From: Jejuia sp. UBA6058
GTDB lineage: Bacteria > Bacteroidota > Bacteroidia > Flavobacteriales > Flavobacteriaceae
NCBI GenBank assembly: GCA_002428965.1
Contig: DIYI01000018.1
Coordinates: forward strand, 175,940 to 239,939
Direction: 5' to 3'
DNA length: 64,000 nt
Numbering within the stretch: the stretch's first letter is position 1; every line of letters starts with the position of its first letter. The translations under genes and the position numbers were made by a program. Shown piece after piece: positions 63,701-64,000 of the stretch. The notes under the pieces are model-generated. The model saw nothing but the letters and a program-made list of their open reading frames with translations, made no database searches and was not told the DNA's origin.

Positions 63701-64000
63701 TCCAAACTCAGGTATTTCTACAGGGGTAACTAGAATGCGTGTTTCAATGAGATATAACCAAATTCCAAATTCTTGTGATTCTTTCCAATGGGGTGAAGTA
63801 GAAGATTATAGTGTTAATATTTTACCTAGTTGTAGCAAACCTGCTACGGTAACTACCACAGAAACCATCTGTTCTGGTGAGTCGTATACTTGGGCTGCTA
63901 ATGGTGTGACTTATAGTACTGATCAGAATATCACCATCACTAATGATGGCTGTACTGCGGATCAAGTACTAAACTTAACCGTAACGCCTAAACCTGCTAC
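60726..64000 (+). CDS. M14 zinc carboxypeptidase, multidomain secreted protein (partial, runs off the end)
   Basis: An open frame from the ATG at 60726 to the window end (about 1090 residues seen). A signal peptide (MKNTTLTSVLFYLLVHLSFSQ) and a propeptide-like region lead to an M14 peptidase domain at about 150-510. The zinc motif HARE (His236, Glu239), a conserved DLNRNF (321-326) and a third zinc His in VAVNHHGG (His375 or 376) are visible. Downstream are an immune-inhibitor-A-like β-sandwich, a fibronectin III domain (about 800-880) and a GEVED domain ending GEVEDYSVNI. It should be a T9SS-exported metallopeptidase. The sorting domain would be beyond the window. Confidence 0.87.
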   Translation, partial: MKNTTLTSVLFYLLVHLSFSQNPLQTAKKISIPNPSHATIHRIQNAGIDLTCGPKLVNGNLEMELSYQELVLLDNSSISYNVLIDDLIDYYKQRNAIELPQARAALKQEQAITLSQRASRNASKTLSLKNAPINNPTQHDECSEIDWAAPTNFKLGSMGGAFTLSEAYAELDLMRTLYPNLISVRTDASTSNIKTHGNSTGSTTWSGQEVFYVRISDNPDIDEANEPETLITGAMHAREISSVMNTFYFMWYILENYNTDPFIKNIVDNQEIYVIPISNPDGYRWNEIIAPTGGGLQRKNLRPNVADNGTTNSNNNVRGVDLNRNFNYYWGWDNSGSSPTTSSNTYRGPSAGSEPETQIVQEFIQSHDIKVAVNHHGGLNSIVTSSYNGESTAADSGREDEYAKICHDLTHYNRYIYGSAPNTLYEANGDINDWMLGGTPVTSGGQTSSGSGKDVLAFAPENGDDFWPSSTLLVDIARRAMRMNFLSVIHSGKYAKLHDLNSSNITSTSGNLTFGVEYLGKTYDDITLTVTPVSNVASVTSPSVQTSWSKLEQRNLNIPFTLSSGIQPNDEIEFQVTLSNNDFIIYRANFIKYYQPSVLFQDNDTDTSNWTTSGGTWGTTTDSYAGNRAITDSPSGAYSNSTNKTITLNSPIDLSSSSHAVIQFYAKWDLERNYDLVQFEASTDGGSNWTALCGRYNKPAATSLTNFHLNKNSNAFRQHQSTNGSIVYDGDSMDKWVMEEILINNDDNSALVGQNNIQFRFRLKSDTTNREDDLTTTFDGFIFDDFKIINFPVPCNATVPTNITAASITPVSADISWDNIPSVTFDLRYKATSSSTWTEVLDLSGTSYSITGLSASTDYEVQVRSKCDTTTSSYTSSTNFSTPTVTYCSSSGNNAGATDEWIQRVEIQTINNGITGNDSYSDYTSISTDITIGEQNIPITITPDWSGGPGTYAEGYSVWIDYNRDGDFEDTDEQVWTNAATNATSVSGTFDVPNSGISTGVTRMRVSMRYNQIPNSCDSFQWGEVEDYSVNILPSCSKPATVTTTETICSGESYTWAANGVTYSTDQNITITNDGCTADQVLNLTVTPKPA

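Overview
The window looks like a chromosomal segment of a marine, alga-associated member of the Flavobacteriaceae (Bacteroidota). The evidence is AT-rich DNA, TTG/TTTG-N19-21-TAnnTTTG promoters, several proteins with a C-terminal type IX secretion sorting domain, a TonB-dependent receptor, DUF4290 and DUF2853 proteins, a LytTR membrane sensor, and enzymes for sulfated red-algal polysaccharides (GH16, GH117-like, GH2, three sulfatases). No transposase, phage gene, rRNA or CRISPR array was seen. One tRNA gene is present.

Region 1 (1-2500): a small cluster of an OB-fold-like membrane protein (cut by the window edge), a YceI protein and a cytochrome c lipoprotein, then a divergent LytTR sensor/regulator.

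Region 2 (2600-15800) is the most interesting part. A minus-strand gene train runs from a Tat-exported PhoX-type phosphatase through a COG0523 (CobW/ZigA-like) GTPase, an HMA-domain lipoprotein, an ABC ATPase, an FtsX-type permease with 33 histidines in a 110-residue stretch, a DUF3299-like periplasmic protein, MogA and a His-rich protein to a TonB-dependent receptor. This reads as a zinc-scarcity uptake and sparing operon. A perfect 15-bp palindrome, TGCAAC-TAA-GTTGCA, sits in its promoter region and overlaps the divergent promoter of a CBM9/DUF5916 outer-membrane protein. The same palindrome, read on the other strand, occurs once more, over the -33 element of a MerC-family membrane protein. 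I propose this as the operator of a Zur-like repressor. An LCIB-type carbonic-anhydrase-like protein lies between these units.

Region 3 (15880-39830) is mostly housekeeping: MnmE, MenD/MenF/thioesterase of menaquinone synthesis, MurA with Asp in place of the usual catalytic Cys, DUF4290, DUF493, an AAA ATPase, RecQ, Fmt, HU, YqgE, a class IV aminotransferase and a START-like protein. Interspersed are two tandem GH16 lipoproteins flanking a decayed third copy, and three secreted or lipid-anchored proteins, two with T9SS sorting domains. An unusual perfect 22-bp palindrome lies at a promoter near 17.5 kb.

Region 4 (39960-56990): tRNA-Met(CAT), then a compact seven-gene minus-strand polysaccharide operon: SSS symporter, FAD-dependent oxidoreductase, large GH2, GH43-like propeller, second GH2, GH117-like and sulfatase. 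It is divergent from a LacI-type regulator, with two LacI-like operators 30 bp apart between them. Two more sulfatases follow. No SusC/SusD pair is present, so uptake seems to rely on the symporter.

Region 5 (57390-64000): two large plus-strand secreted proteins, a LamG/T9SS protein and an M14 carboxypeptidase that runs off the end. They share a 30-bp upstream sequence block.
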